Shown: positions 1 to 12,900 of the stretch, piece after piece
Numbering within the stretch: the stretch's first letter is position 1
Layout: the number at the start of each line of letters is the position of its first letter
DNA from: Mermis nigrescens
Lineage: Eukaryota; Nematoda; Enoplea; Mermithida; Mermithidae
Assembly: GCA_036768485.1 (NCBI GenBank)
Contig: JAVLUZ010000142.1
Span: 4,234,049-4,298,048 of the forward strand
Reading direction: 5' to 3'
DNA length: 64,000 nt
Translations under genes and position numbers: made by a program
The notes under the pieces: model-generated
The model's database searches: none
Seen by the model: the letters and a program-made list of their open reading frames with translations, nothing else
Told to the model about the DNA's origin: nothing

Positions 1-747
1 AAGAGCTTCTAAAAGTTTTCGGGGAAAACGCGGAAAAGTTAAAAAGAATTCTGATTTTTATCATAAAAGCCTTTGTACACGCAAGAAGATGATCGAAAAA
101 TTCTTGTTCGAGTCTAAAACTTTTTTTCGTGCAAAACTCTATTGATATTTTTATCGGTATTGCTTGTATGCAGAACCGTAGCCAAGGGGTGCTGTCCCCC
201 TAACCCCAAAACGGAAAAAAATCTCACAGGGGTTCCCCGAAAGAAAATGATGAAAATTTCTTAAAGTGCATCTAAAAGCCCGCCAAAACAGTTTTTTTGC
301 ATACTTTCGAGCTGGTGAACGCAAAACTTGCGGCACTTCGCACCGAATTGATTTTTTTTGTACAATTTTTGTCCTTTAAATTTCTCAAATTTGAGCTAGG
401 CGTGAAGAACGTATCAAATTTTTCTGGCGCTTCGCGCCGTTTTGTCAAATTTCTGGAGCACAAAGATAGAGTACAAAGACGGAAAGTTAAGAAATCGCTT
501 GTTTATGGACTGAATGATGAGAAATCAGTTGCGCAGATAGTTTAAGCAATATTTTTTTGTATAGGAGCATAAATTAAAATGAAAAATGCCATAAAAGAAT
601 TTTTCACAATCTTTTCACAATTATGATGTAGAGCTCGTTGAGAAACGCTTAAGAATGCCTTTGTTTATGACTACTCCCTAATCGTTCGCGAGATATCGGA
701 CTTTCGAAATTGTTTGCCCCAATAAAATCCTAGCTGCGGGCCTGCAT
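1..747. other. Repeat-rich sequence upstream of element H, no gene seen
   Basis: No exon was recognised. About 170-545 is a decayed family K-like segment (CAGAACCGTAGCC end, GGCGCTTCGCGCC hairpin near 425, recurring CTCAAATTTGAGC). An upstream dynactin exon may lie further left, outside the window. Confidence 0.5.
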
Positions 748-1079
748 CAGTGATCGGACCGAGGCCTCGGCCTCGGCCTCGGCTCTCGCAAGCTCCTGGC
801 GTTTTTTGGAGCTCGCTCCTGGCGCCGAGGGCGAAGTTGAAAAGTGCCGAGGCGCCGAGGGTTAAAATCAAATTTGAAGAAGTTTAATACGTCCGTTGAA
901 CATTAACTATTTAGAATGCATCTGCAGTACAAAGGCTATTTTTTACCTATTGACTTTTCTTGTGGTTTTAGCTATCGCGTACCCAGTTACACAAAGTTAC
1001 ATACAGCAAAGTGTCAATTTATTATTCAAGTGATGACTAAGTTTTAATTCTCATGCTTGCTACATGGATCGGAAATAAT

Positions 1080-2780
1080 ATCTCAAAGGGGAGGGTGAGG
1101 GAGGTTTATTACCACCCTCTGTACAAGACTCAAGTCACTGTCAGACGATTTTTGGTGAAAACCTTGAATATTTTTTGAACTCAATTTTTACTATGGCAAA
1201 AGTTCAGCTTATTTATAAGAATTTCCGAAGTGATACAGTATTTTTGAATGTAAGCAAGAGTAAATAGACAAACTGTCACTTTAAAACATGCATGTAACAG
1301 CTCAAAATTTTCGGGAGGGGCTCCTCGGCATACATGTAACGGCTAGAAATTTCGGATGGGGATTAGCGACTCTAATTCTATGTCAAAAATGGCAAAAGCA
1401 CCTAAAATAGCCAACAAAACGCAAATTTTCGCTAAAAATGGGGAGGGTGGGTCAAAATTTTCTGATCGGGTAGGGAAGCGGTTAGACGTCCAACCCTGGG
1501 TGGGTGGGGAAATCCCCAAAGCCCTTCCTATTACACGTATGGTTTTCGGCCGTTTTTATGGGAGAGGGCGCGTAAATGATTACGAATTTTCGGCCGAAAA
1601 TCGACGACAAACGCACCTAAAAATGGCCAATGAATGCAGGTTTTGCCAAAATCAATCTCGGCTCGTGCATTCTTTGGAGCCGTTTTTATACAATGTTAAA
1701 ATACTTTCTTGGACAAAGTGATATTAATTATATCGTTTTTCAGTATTTTTTTAAGAAATTTAAAAATTTTTCGCGCTTCGCGCAAAATATCGCTGATATA
1801 CTGTATTTATATTAAAGCAGAGGCATTAAACACTCAAAAATCAATTTTTGTGTAATCTAGGCATCTTTATGCAGATTTAAATAATTCAACTGTTTATACT
1901 ATTTTTTAAAAATTTATAAAAATATGTAATTATTGAATAATTTAGTACATTTAAATTTTCAGTGATAAATGGACACTGTTCCTGATGTTATTGATTTTGG
2001 TACAGTAAAAGCGTATCATATATATTTATCTGTATTATTTTAATATCGTCTGTATACTGATTTGTATACAAGTTGTTTTAGCTTTCTCAGTCAAGTTTTA
2101 TGTGTAAATTTCATCAAAAGCTCATAAAATTTTGCGCTTCGCGCCAAATAATCTTATAACTATATCCAGGCCGAATTATCACATTTAAGACCACGGTTTT
2201 TTGTATTCAGCAAAGTGATTTTTCATAATGTACAGAGACTTTCAGGACTGTCTTTGTACATGCACAAAGATTTTTGAGAGACAAAAACTGTGAACAGGTG
2301 TAAAATTCCTGAAAATTTTCGGGCATCAGTAATTATCTGTCCTATATATCTTTAAAATAGTAGAATTTGCATTTAGAATGGAAAAAAATGTCATATATTC
2401 AGAGACCTAAGAATTAGCTAAGATACGCTACCGAAGGTCGAAAACCCCTGTTTTACCACAATAAATCGCTACTGTACCATACTATAATAATACACAAAAA
2501 TTTGCATGTAAAAAATGTTCAAAGACTTTTGGATACCATTTTTGTACATGTAAAAAGGTATCTTGCACAAAAAAGAACACTGTTTAGGACTGCATGCCGG
2601 TTACAGGTCACACACTGGCAGTATGTAAAAATAAATATGTTTAAAAATATATTTATATAAAATATCTACAAAAATTTGTTCGCTCATACAAAGACACTAC
2701 TTAGTTTACTGGTCCCCCATTTTGGGATTTCACCCTTCCCTCAACTCTGGACCTTGGGAAACTATGATCGGAAAGTACAG
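1080..2780 (+). repeat. Block C, copy 1 of a 1.7-kb direct repeat
   Basis: The stretch matches 59910-62230 in the same orientation along its length (CTGTCAGAC.ATTTTTGGTGAAAACC at one end, CTCAACTCTGGACCTTGGGA at the other). It lies inside element H. It contains family I-like motifs, a GCGCTTCGCGC hairpin near 1765 and 2134, and the family A insertion at 2192-2582. No coding sequence. Confidence 0.8.
2192..2582 (+). mobile_element. Family A miniature hAT-like element with 8-bp TSD
   Basis: It is flanked by TTTAAGAC (2184-2191) and TTTAGGAC (2583-2590). Ends CACGGTTTTTTGTATTC and ...AACACTG. The paralogous block at 61978-62010 reads straight through (ATCACATTTAGGACTGCATG) without the insert, so both element limits and TSD are confirmed inside the window. 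Confidence 0.9.
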
Positions 2781-3389
2781 TGCAGTTTCTGTCATATTAT
2801 CTACCACACCAGAATTGGATGACTGAAAAAGCGTGTGTAAACATGCATTACTGCAAAAGCGAGCACAACAATGGCTACAGTTCTGTCTTTACTTAGCTTA
2901 TTCCGTTTGTTCGTTTATTTCTTCGACACTGTTTTCTTATTTATAGTAATAAAAGTTTTTAAGTGCTTGTTCAGCCATATTTTTTATTAACTTTTCCAAG
3001 TCTTCAACGGCAACTTGTTACATTAAGTAAGCTTTCATTCTGCTGACTTTATTCAATAAATCCTTGACACATTTAATCTACTATTATTGAAAATGACATT
3101 CAATAAAGTGTTCAATATTACGATTTTTCTCTAGCTCATGTGCATACAAAATATTCTAAGAGCACTATTTATGGGTATAGGTATATAAGCTTGACCTCGG
3201 CATTACCCTCGGCCTCGGCCTCGGCCTCGGCTCTCGGCCTCGGCCGAGGCAAGGGATTTTAAGGCGCCTCGGCCTCGGCCGAGGCCGAGGGTCCAAAAAG
3301 TACCCTCGGTCCGATCACTGGCCTGCATGCATGCTTACATATAACGGCTCGAAATTGGAAGGAAAGAAAAAATTGGATGAAATTGGAAG

Positions 3390-3615
3390 CACCGAAATTG
3401 GGGGGATGGGGTGCAAGATTTTTCTAAGGTCAAAAAATTGCCATAAAAATGGTGGTATGGCGAAAAACACCATTTTTCAACGTTTCTCATCGAGCACTAT
3501 CCATTGGCATCGAAAAATAGCGAAAAAAACAAAAAAAAATTTAAAAATGAATTCTTGAAAATCTTGGTTCCTCAGGGGGTGCATACCCCCAAATCTTCCC
3601 ACGCCCAGGTGTGAT
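3390..3615 (+). mobile_element. Family E element, 5' end missing
   Basis: It shares the family E core (GTGCAAGATTTTTC, CGAGCACTATCCATTGGCATC) and the right end CACGCCCAGGTGTG. The left terminal repeat is replaced by family I-like sequence starting near 3336, so no TSD can be read. Confidence 0.7.
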
Positions 3616-3867
3616 CACGGCCATTTATAACGAGGGGAAATGACTTCTGACCTGAAAGTGTTCAAAAAACGTAATATCTCGTCAATAATCGAGGGGGTTC
3701 AAAATTTTTTTGACTTTGGGGATGAGATGCGGACGACCGATTCTGGGCGGGGGATGCTTACACCCCCCAGTGTCTCTACATGTATGCAGCATATGTATAT
3801 CGTATTTGTATCGCTGATGCTGATAGCTATTTACGATGGATCCATATGTCCTGTTTTTTACCAATAG

Positions 3868-3996
3868 TCGTTCCCGCCTATTCTGGAACGCGCGCACGTT
3901 CGCAAACAAGATGCGGTAGAAGCTGAGAGCTTACGCTGGCAACTAGAAAAGAAGGCCAACGAAGTGAAGGAAATGAAATTGGCACTTCGCCAAAAA
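3868..3996 (+). CDS. DCTN1: DCTN1 exon a (coiled coil)
   Basis: The exon follows an ACCAATAG acceptor, ends at a GTGAGA donor and is phase 0 at both ends (43 codons). It encodes a charged helix with ESLRWQLEKKANEVKEMK in the middle, the start of the second p150Glued coiled coil. It sits in a repeat-poor stretch. Confidence 0.88.
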
Positions 3997-6900
3997 GTGA
4001 GATATGTAGTATAACGCATAACTTGTTTCGTTTTTTATCTAATATATATCTTATCAGTGTTTGTTAGTGATTTTATACAATAAGTACGTCGTCCAAGTCA
4101 TATCGATTCTTCTCAAGGTTTTTCCACTGACTCGATATTTTAAGGAATATTCACATAGTTGACTAATAATTTTCTTTGCGCTTTGATTCACATTTTTATG
4201 GAAATTCTCGCACAAATTGAGAAAATCATCTGCATACACCGTTATGGATTGTTAAGCATGTGTTCTAACACATGACGTCTTCGCATTGTTGTGCTGAAAC
4301 ATATGAGTGGTATAACATTGGCATGTTAATCCTCTGCAAAACTTAAGGACTCTTAGTGTTAAATGTTATTTTTTATTTATCAAAAAATATTTAATATTAT
4401 TTACTAACAAAAGTTATTAATTGTCATGTATTATTCTTACTAGCAATTAAAAATGCTCCGATGGAACAAAAAAGATGAACATACTTGGAATGTGGATTGC
4501 TAAAGATGTAAAAGGAGGGGACTAGGAAAAAGCTACCTAAAGTCGTTAACTCTGCTAAAAATCACACTTTCTCTAACGCAAAAAATCGAAGTATATTCTG
4601 CGGCCTCTTAAAATGTCTTTTTTAAATAATGTTCATAGTTTCAGATAAGAGTGTATTAACGAAATCTATTATAATTATTATTTTAAATTGTTGGCAAGTA
4701 GCAACGCTGACTAGCTTCGTATCCTGATTGATATAAAACTAAGTGGTATTGCATTTAAAGTCGTTTTATTTTGTTATAAGCATAATAGCAAGCAAAGCAG
4801 GGGCCGATTGATTAGTGCACACAATTGTTACGGGCATGCTAGTGTACCTACATTTAGTCTGTTTCAAGTCAACTCACGCGTTTCCTACTGTTTTAAACCA
4901 ACAATTTCTTGAATTGTTTTGGATGCATCGATGTTTGCTATTTCATTCAATTGGCTTAGAAAGACTGTTACTCAATATCATTTCCCATAGCTACTGCATA
5001 GCTAACGTGTTGCTTTTTTAAACATTTTTTAGGGTTAAATATTTATTTTAATGTGTTGGCCGCAGAATATACTTCGATTTTTTGCGTTGCTTAGAGAAAG
5101 TGTGATTTTTATCAGATTTTGCGACTCTAGGTAGCTTTTTCCTAGTCGCCTCCTTTTACATCTTTAACAATCCACAATTCCAAGTATGTTCATCTTTTTT
5201 GTTCCATCCGAACATTTTTATTTGCTAGTACCCTACTTTTAATTAGCATGATTTGAGTACATCAGTACAGTAGCATACAGTAGCATGCCACAATAATGAC
5301 AGCAGTCCAAGAACGCAGAGAACAATATTGTTCTTAACACCAGCATTATCCTTTTTAAACAAGACAACCTTACATTATTTAAACAGATCAAAGTTTTTCA
5401 GCATAAACTTTACGCAGATATCAAGTGTAAGGAACACTAACGCTCAGATTTGAAAGTAAAATAAATTTGTAGTATTAACTTCATATTAACAACAAATGAA
5501 TAGTGCAAACTTTACATAACTACTAGGTGTAGAGAAAACTAACACTTAGATTCCCAATTCTGATTTTTCGTAGAACATTCTGAAAAACAATTAAGCTTCG
5601 TAAGGCTCTAGAACTAAAGTTAATATGCAGTGTAAACTTTACACAACCAAAGAGTGTGAAGAAACTTTCAGTCGGATTCGTAATTCTGATATTACTTTGA
5701 TATTACGATCAACATTTATGAAAAAATTAAGTCTCCACAATGGCCCAAGGACAAATAAATATCAGATGTAGACCAATTTGCACCACTGTTGAGTGCAAAC
5801 AAACTGGCGTATCACATTTGGTTTCTGGTTAATTCTAAGACTTGAGATTATGTCCAGACTCATAACTCATAACTTTGCAGAAAAGAAACAAGACAGAAAC
5901 ACGTTTAACTCCGTCATTTTTTGACTTAACACCTCCCAAAAAAGCTAAATATTGATGTAAACAAACGCAATTAGCTGTGACGCGTACCCCTTAGAAAGCA
6001 CTTTATTTTTATCCAGCTCGACCTCGCCCGACTTTTGAACAGAGAAAGTGGCGAACAAAAAAATGGACAAACGCGTATTTTCCACTGTCCACCACATTGT
6101 AAACTTTTAAAATATGAACCTACCGCCCCATTGAGTGTAAATAAATTCGGTTCGGGCCAGTTTGTAGCCCTTTTATTGTAGTACGTTTGTAATTGCTAAA
6201 CTTATCATCCGCAAAATATTTGATATGATTTACCAATCAAAATACGAAAAAACCTGTTTTTCCGCCCATTTTTCACCTCAGATATCGAACTTTACACCTC
6301 TATAAACAACTCAATATTACGTTTTTTAACGCGGCTTGCTTCGACGTGTAGCCCTTAAAAGTTACCTTATTTCTATTTCATTCAATTCACCCCAACTCAT
6401 TATAGAAAAAGTTTGCAGAGAAATCTTGGACAAAATCTGTTTTTTACTCATCCACTAGAGTGTTAAGTTTAAACCCCTGGTACTGTGTATTGATTGTAGG
6501 AAAGTTTGCTGGTAAGCTCAAGATAGCCCTCGATCCATATTACATTTCTGTCAGAAAAAATTTATTTAAATTCATAATCGGAGTTGTTGGCAGACATAAA
6601 CAAGTCGAAAACTCGACCGAAATGTGTCTTTTCACCCCCTAGATTTTCGCACTCTTTACACTCCCATTCGAGAACTAAGGCGAAATTCAAGAAACAAAAA
6701 AGTGTCATCTGCAGAACCTAAATAGATGAATAAGTCAAATAGAGTGCATGGTTTTGCCCAAAAATTAAAAAAAATGAAAAAATTCAGTAACCGCAATATT
6801 GGGTGTATAGAAACAAAATAAACTAGGATCTGTAACGCTAAGTCAGGGCACCTTTTAAGCATAATTAGCATGATCCGCCTACTTAGCGGAGTAGCTGGAG

Positions 6901-9900
6901 AGATTTCGTTTTTTGTCTCGAACCCTTTACACTAAAACGATCACAGATCAATTAATATTGCGTAACAAGAAAAGAAAAAAGGGTTTCGAGATATTGTAAT
7001 CCTCTACAACATTAAACCAATTGGACTGCACAGAAACTAAAATTGAGTTAGATAAGCTGAAGGACTCGCAAAGAGTAAAAAACCCGTATACTTTATATTT
7101 TTGTGCAACAACCATTGAGTGTAAAGAAATTTTAAGGTCAGATTCGTAATCTACAGCTCAGGGGCAACATTTAAAAAAAATTAGCCCTCCGCAAATTATT
7201 TGATTTTTCGCTTTACACCTTACACACTTATTGCTAACTCGGTATTGAGTTTAAACAAAAAAAAACACCGGCATCGAATTTTTTAATTATCTATCGATTA
7301 AAAACAACCACACATCCCAGGTGTGTGCCGTTGTTGCTGTGAGGGGGGGCACAAATTTCGCACTCGCTGTGATAAACATAAGAAAAAACGTGGTACTCGT
7401 ATTTCTTCAACAAACGACGTTCTGCAAACGACGTTCTGTGCTGTGTATAAAATGTAAATTAGCTGCGCGAAACGCAGTTACATACATGATGCACAGCATG
7501 GCTGATCTGGTATGGAGAGGTCAGGCAGAGTTTTATTGATGTACATATGGCCTAAACATTTACTTATGATTAATTTTATTTTAATTCAATATTTTACCTA
7601 TTTTTCCATAAAAAAGTTTCCTGCTTTGTATTTTGGGGTCCGCAAGACCCCTCAACTCCCTCTTCCTCCACATGTATGTATATGTATGCAAGAAACGTTC
7701 TTAATCTGAGTTGATTACACTGATGTTTGTCCGTTATATTCGAAATGAAGACTTTGTTCTTCTCAACATTCAGATTAATTATCTTTATTATTTCATGTAC
7801 CTTCACTTCTATACATTCATATTTCATTTTTCAAAACATTTTAAGTGTTTTTGTCTTTTATATTTACATTTTATATAATGCTCATATTACATAGAAGAAA
7901 ACGGAATAGCTCTTCTTAGACACGCAGATCACTGGAATTTTGGGGGAGGGAAATTTTAAAGTGCCTTTTTGGGCTCAAAAGCAGTGAGTAGTAGTAGTAC
8001 GCGTCAAAGACATTGTTTTCCGACTTTTCTGACGATGCTCCATCTTTCTAGAGCATACAAACATCAGAAAAAATTTCGGAAAAATATCAGAAAAATTCAA
8101 TTAAATTGAATAAAATATAATCAAAATAAGAATATATATGGTGTTGACATGTTGAGCAGACTGATAGCGATAAAAGCTTATAACAGCACTTTTTATGCAA
8201 TTTTTTCAAAACTTTTGGAAAATTGCGAATTCTGGTGGGTTGAAAAAATTTCTAACTAAGGGGGGGGGGGTTAAAATTTTGGGGGAAGATCCCCACCCCC
8301 AAGATCATGTATGGCTCTTCTTGATTTTATATGACCATTATGTGATTCACGCAGGCCGAGGAGGTGTCGGAAATGAAGGTTCGCAAAGAAATGGCCGAAA
8401 GTCGATTGCAAACGACGGGCAAAGAGGGCGACGAGAGATTAACGCGATTGCAGCGACAGATCGACGAACTTAATTCGGACATGAAGAGAAAAGAAGCGTA
8501 CGTGCACAACAACTGAATCGTTTGTGAGCCAGGCACGTAGCTCTGGGGGGAATGGGGGTCCGGACCCCCACAAAAATTTAGAAAAATCGGAAAAATAGGA
8601 CTTTTAAACGTTATTTTGCGCTATTTTTGGCCTTTTGGGCTTAGTCCCCCCAAAATTGGTGTTAATCACCCAAAACAAGACGTGCCTGCTGTGAGCAAGA
8701 CCGACATTCAGGGATTCCGAAAATTTTCAAGCATTCAAAAAACGCTTCAAAGAAATCAAAAGATTGGAAATGTGGGCTAAAAATTCTTTTTGACGTTTTT
8801 CATCAAGCTCCGTTTTCTAGCATGGAAAAAAACGGAAGATCCTTCAAAAATGTTTTCCAATCCCCTTTATCTACAACTATGTAGTGCATACGTGCAAGGG
8901 CTCGAAATTTTTGGATGGGAGGGTCCCCGGCTCTTTTTTAGAGGGAGGGGAGGGGGTAGATTACCTCCAATCTTTGGCCAAAAATGGCCGAAAAACACAT
9001 AAAAAACGGCCAAAAATTTCAACTTTTTCCAAAAATGGGGGGTTCAAAAATTTTCCCACTTTGGGGGGGATGGGGAGGAGGACCAACTTTGGATAGAAGG
9101 ATCCCTCATCTCTATGACACACGTATGATATAGCAGTTTACGAATAGCTCTGATCATAGTACATGTGTGCATAGCTCTGATCATAGTACATGTGTGCTCC
9201 TGTCATTTAAAATCTGCTCCTTTTTCTCAGCGATTTCGATAAAGTTATGGATTCTTGGCAAAAGGAAATCGATGACTTGGAAAAGGAGAACGCCGAATTG
9301 AAAGAACGGTATAAAATGTTGACGAAAAAGTCGCTGTTGCAAGGCATTTCAACACAAGCCGGTAAGTTGATTGTCTATATGAATTAACGCTTAACCATTA
9401 AACATGTGCACCATAGGTGAACAAGGTCAAAATTCAGGGTCGGCAGGGGGTGAAATCTCAGGAATCCAAAAGAGTAAATTTAACCTTCACAAATTATGAC
9501 ATTGTTCAAATGACCAAAATGGCCTAAATAGAATATAAAACGTCTTTTCGTGGTAATTTTGCATTTTTAAAGCATTTTTTGTCCATTGCGCAGAAAAACT
9601 TTAAAATTTTTTCTGCTTTTGACCTCAAAAATAATGCAAAAAACGTTTTGTCAGCTCAAAATCGCCGGACAGTACCTGTCTGTCTGACCCTTCGGCGGGG
9701 GGGGGTAAAACCCCCTCACCCCTATGTGCTGCACGCTATTTCGTACGTGGAGGGCAAATTTTTGGACCTATTTTTAACCGTTTTTGGAAAAGCTTGGGTA
9801 CCTACCGCCCCCTTACGAAAATCCTAGATCCGCCGCTGCCCATTGCTGCTTGTTTCCGTGATAAAAAGCTGACTATACATACACGTACATACGTATACAT

Positions 9901-12900
9901 GTTCTCGAGGAATAAAATAACGAATTAAGTCACAATTTCGAAGAAATTTTTTCCCAATGTTAAGTCCTTGTTCTCGTTCAACTTTTCATTTAGAACTAGG
10001 GGCAAAAACAGGGTTTTTTACATTATATACAAGATGAACAGGTGAACTGAACTCGAAATGGAGAAAATGGAAAATTATAGATTCCAATTCTGTTTCATTA
10101 CCGTATTTACCCGTGTATAAGCACCCCTGTTTTCAAAATTTTCAGGCCAAAAAGCACACACGTGCTTACACAGGAAACATGCGTTCTATCAAGCACAAAT
10201 ACCCAGGAATCGTTCATGAATAACGTCTGAGATAGAACAATATTTTGACAAGTGGGGAACATGCCCTATAAGGGATAAATTGAGAAAAAAAGCAAGATGC
10301 AGAAGAGAAGGTTCAACAACTGCATGCTTATTCTGTGCGTAAGCGGCAGAGCGAGACAAAAATTCGCGCAAATGGCTACAGTAAGTTAGCTAATGTTTCA
10401 AAATAGATCAAAACCTCTTTACAGATGTAACTTGCAACATAGTGTGCTTATACAAGGAGAAACCCTTTTCCTGTTCTCCTACCGTCAAAAAACAGGGGTG
10501 TACTTATACACGGGCGAATACGGTAATTTTCCACATTCATTTCAGCCTTTGGGACGGGTCAAAAGAGCGTTTACTCGGCTATTCAGGGCGAAAGTTTAGA
10601 CGTTGCCTGCCTTAGTCAACAATTGGAGGAATTAAAGGCGGCTTTCACGCAAACGCACTTGGAAAAGTGTGCATTGCAGGGAGCCAAAATGCAGCGAATC
10701 ATGGCAGACCTTCCGCCTCTTTGTGTGCCCAAAAAGCCCGCTTCGGCCCTTTCCGCAGATCTGGATCAGCTGACTCACCGGCGACACGACGAAATAAACC
10801 ATATGATGAGGGAATGCGTTAGATTACAAAAGGTGACTATCGATTTTTTATTTATCTAATTTTTTAAATTAATTTTTTACATCTAATTTTATAATTTTTT
10901 ATTTTCTTCTTTCTTATTTTCCGTATTTTTATACAAAACACGAAGCAAGTATTTATGTACGCGTGCCTATTTCAGAATTGATTAGAGAAGTTACAGAGCA
11001 TAATCTTTAGCTTAAACTTAGGTGAAAAGACTAACCTCACATATATGCCATTGATTCAGATTTATGTATCAGATTTTATCGAAAAACGTTTTTTACGTTA
11101 GCTCACTGCTGAATCTACAGAATAATATTTACTCTGCTTGCTTTTAATCCTTCACTGAATTGAGCGCCAATCGAATCCTATATGTCTTTATACAGTGCTC
11201 GCTACGGAATTTGAACAATAAATAATCGATTGAGTTTATTTAGGAACGCTTTTTCACGACCTAATGCCGGACACCTAAAGACTATCTTGACGTATTTTAC
11301 CTCAAGAAAACGCAACCCAAACAGCGCGACGCGTTCGCCGGTTAGTGTTATAAAAACGCGACCTAAACGCTTAAATCGAAGAATCAGCGCGCGCAGAGCA
11401 CACTAATATTGATTATACTCGTATAATTCATATGAATATGATATTGTGTACGTAATGCGCGCACGCGCGCTATCATCACGCGTCCATTTGAGAACGCGCG
11501 CTGAGCCATAAACGGTCCGACCTAAGCGGTTAGGTCGCGTTTGTTTAAAGTAGAGCAAGTCAGGATACTGTCTAGGTCTCCGGCGATTAGGTCTACAAAA
11601 AGCGTTCCTAAATAAACTCAATTGGTTCTTTATTGTTCAAATTTCATGGCAAGAACTGTTTATTATTCATATCCATACTGTATGTACATTAACATTATGT
11701 CATTATTTTATCATTTCTATTTCAAGCACAATAATAAAGTGCGTAAAGCTGATTAGCAAACATACTCATGGTCAAAAGCTAATATCAATTGACGCATTAA
11801 TTACCCGTTAAAATTTCCTATCCGAAATTTTATTTTAGAATTTATAGAACTTCGTAATTCAGGAGTACTGTCATTCATGGGCCGTTGCTAAGATAATCGA
11901 TGTTTCGAAGCATCATTGTGACTCAACGCTGGACAAACAGCGACCAGCCTACGCATACGTCTGCTATGTAGATAATTTGAGAAAATTCAGCGAATGGATA
12001 AAACATGCAAGTGTCATACAACTCATACATGCATATATAGGGGGTGGTATTATCTTCCGTCGAAGGGTCAGTCAGACAGGTACTGTCCGGCAATTTGAGC
12101 TGACGGAATGTTTCTTGCATCGTTTTAGGGGTCAAAAGCAGTCAAAATGTCGAAATTCGGATCAGTACTTCTATATGTACTTTTCACTCCAAAAGCGCCA
12201 AAAATTGATCAATTTCTGTATTTTTTAGTGTTAGAAGTGATATAGGTACATAATGCAGTCAAAATGGACTTAAAATGCTCTAAAAATGCGATATTTCCAT
12301 GAAAAGACGTTTTATAGGCTATTTCGACCATTTTGGTCGTTTAAATAAAAAAATCGTGAATGTCAAATTTACCGTTTCGGATTCCTGAGATTTTACCCTC
12401 CTCCCTACCGACCCTCATCTTGTGCACCTATGATGCATATATACTCGTACGGAATGTATGTCGTCTTAAATTTTAGTGACTTTTGATCGTGCGGCTTCTC
12501 CCCGCCCTGCAAAAAATTTTGAACCCCTGACTTTTTACTTGCCAAAAATCGTTGGAAACGTCCTGTTACAAGCAGATATGCTTAGCATGAGAATTCGGCG
12601 GGGGTTGAAAGTCAAGAGTACTTTTTGAGTAATAGGTTCGGTTCCAAAACGACCTGAAGGGGTATGCCTTTCAGGGGTTGTGGTAGGAAAATAATCCCTA
12701 TACCCCCAGTGTGCATGTGTCCGAACTATGAATAAACATACCATGCACATATGGAGAGGTGAGGGGGAACTACCTTCCTCCGCCTAGAGTTCAGGTTCTG
12801 TAAGACAATCATAGCTCTACCTACGTAGGGTAATCTAAAGCGCTTTTTACACTATAATTTGATGTTTTGTTAGCCTAATTTCATATCTTCACTTCAGAAC

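Larger units (their letters stand above)
748..3320. mobile_element. Element H: hAT-like transposon with GGCCTC subterminal arrays
   Basis: Ends are CAGTGATCGGACCGAGG at 748 and the inverse, CCTCGGTCCGATCACTG, at 3320. The flanks GCCTGCAT (740-747) and GCCTGCAT (3321-3328) are a perfect 8-bp TSD. Just inside both ends are arrays of a CTCGGC/GGCCGA hexamer (about 760-865 and 3190-3310). No transposase was seen, so it is non-autonomous. It holds block C and a family A element. Confidence 0.88.

Noticed and set aside
9590..9845. TSD TCCATTGC / CCCATTGC around the family M-like end at 9837
   Set aside because: The left copy is part of the family B sequence at its usual place and no M left end follows it, so the match is likely chance.
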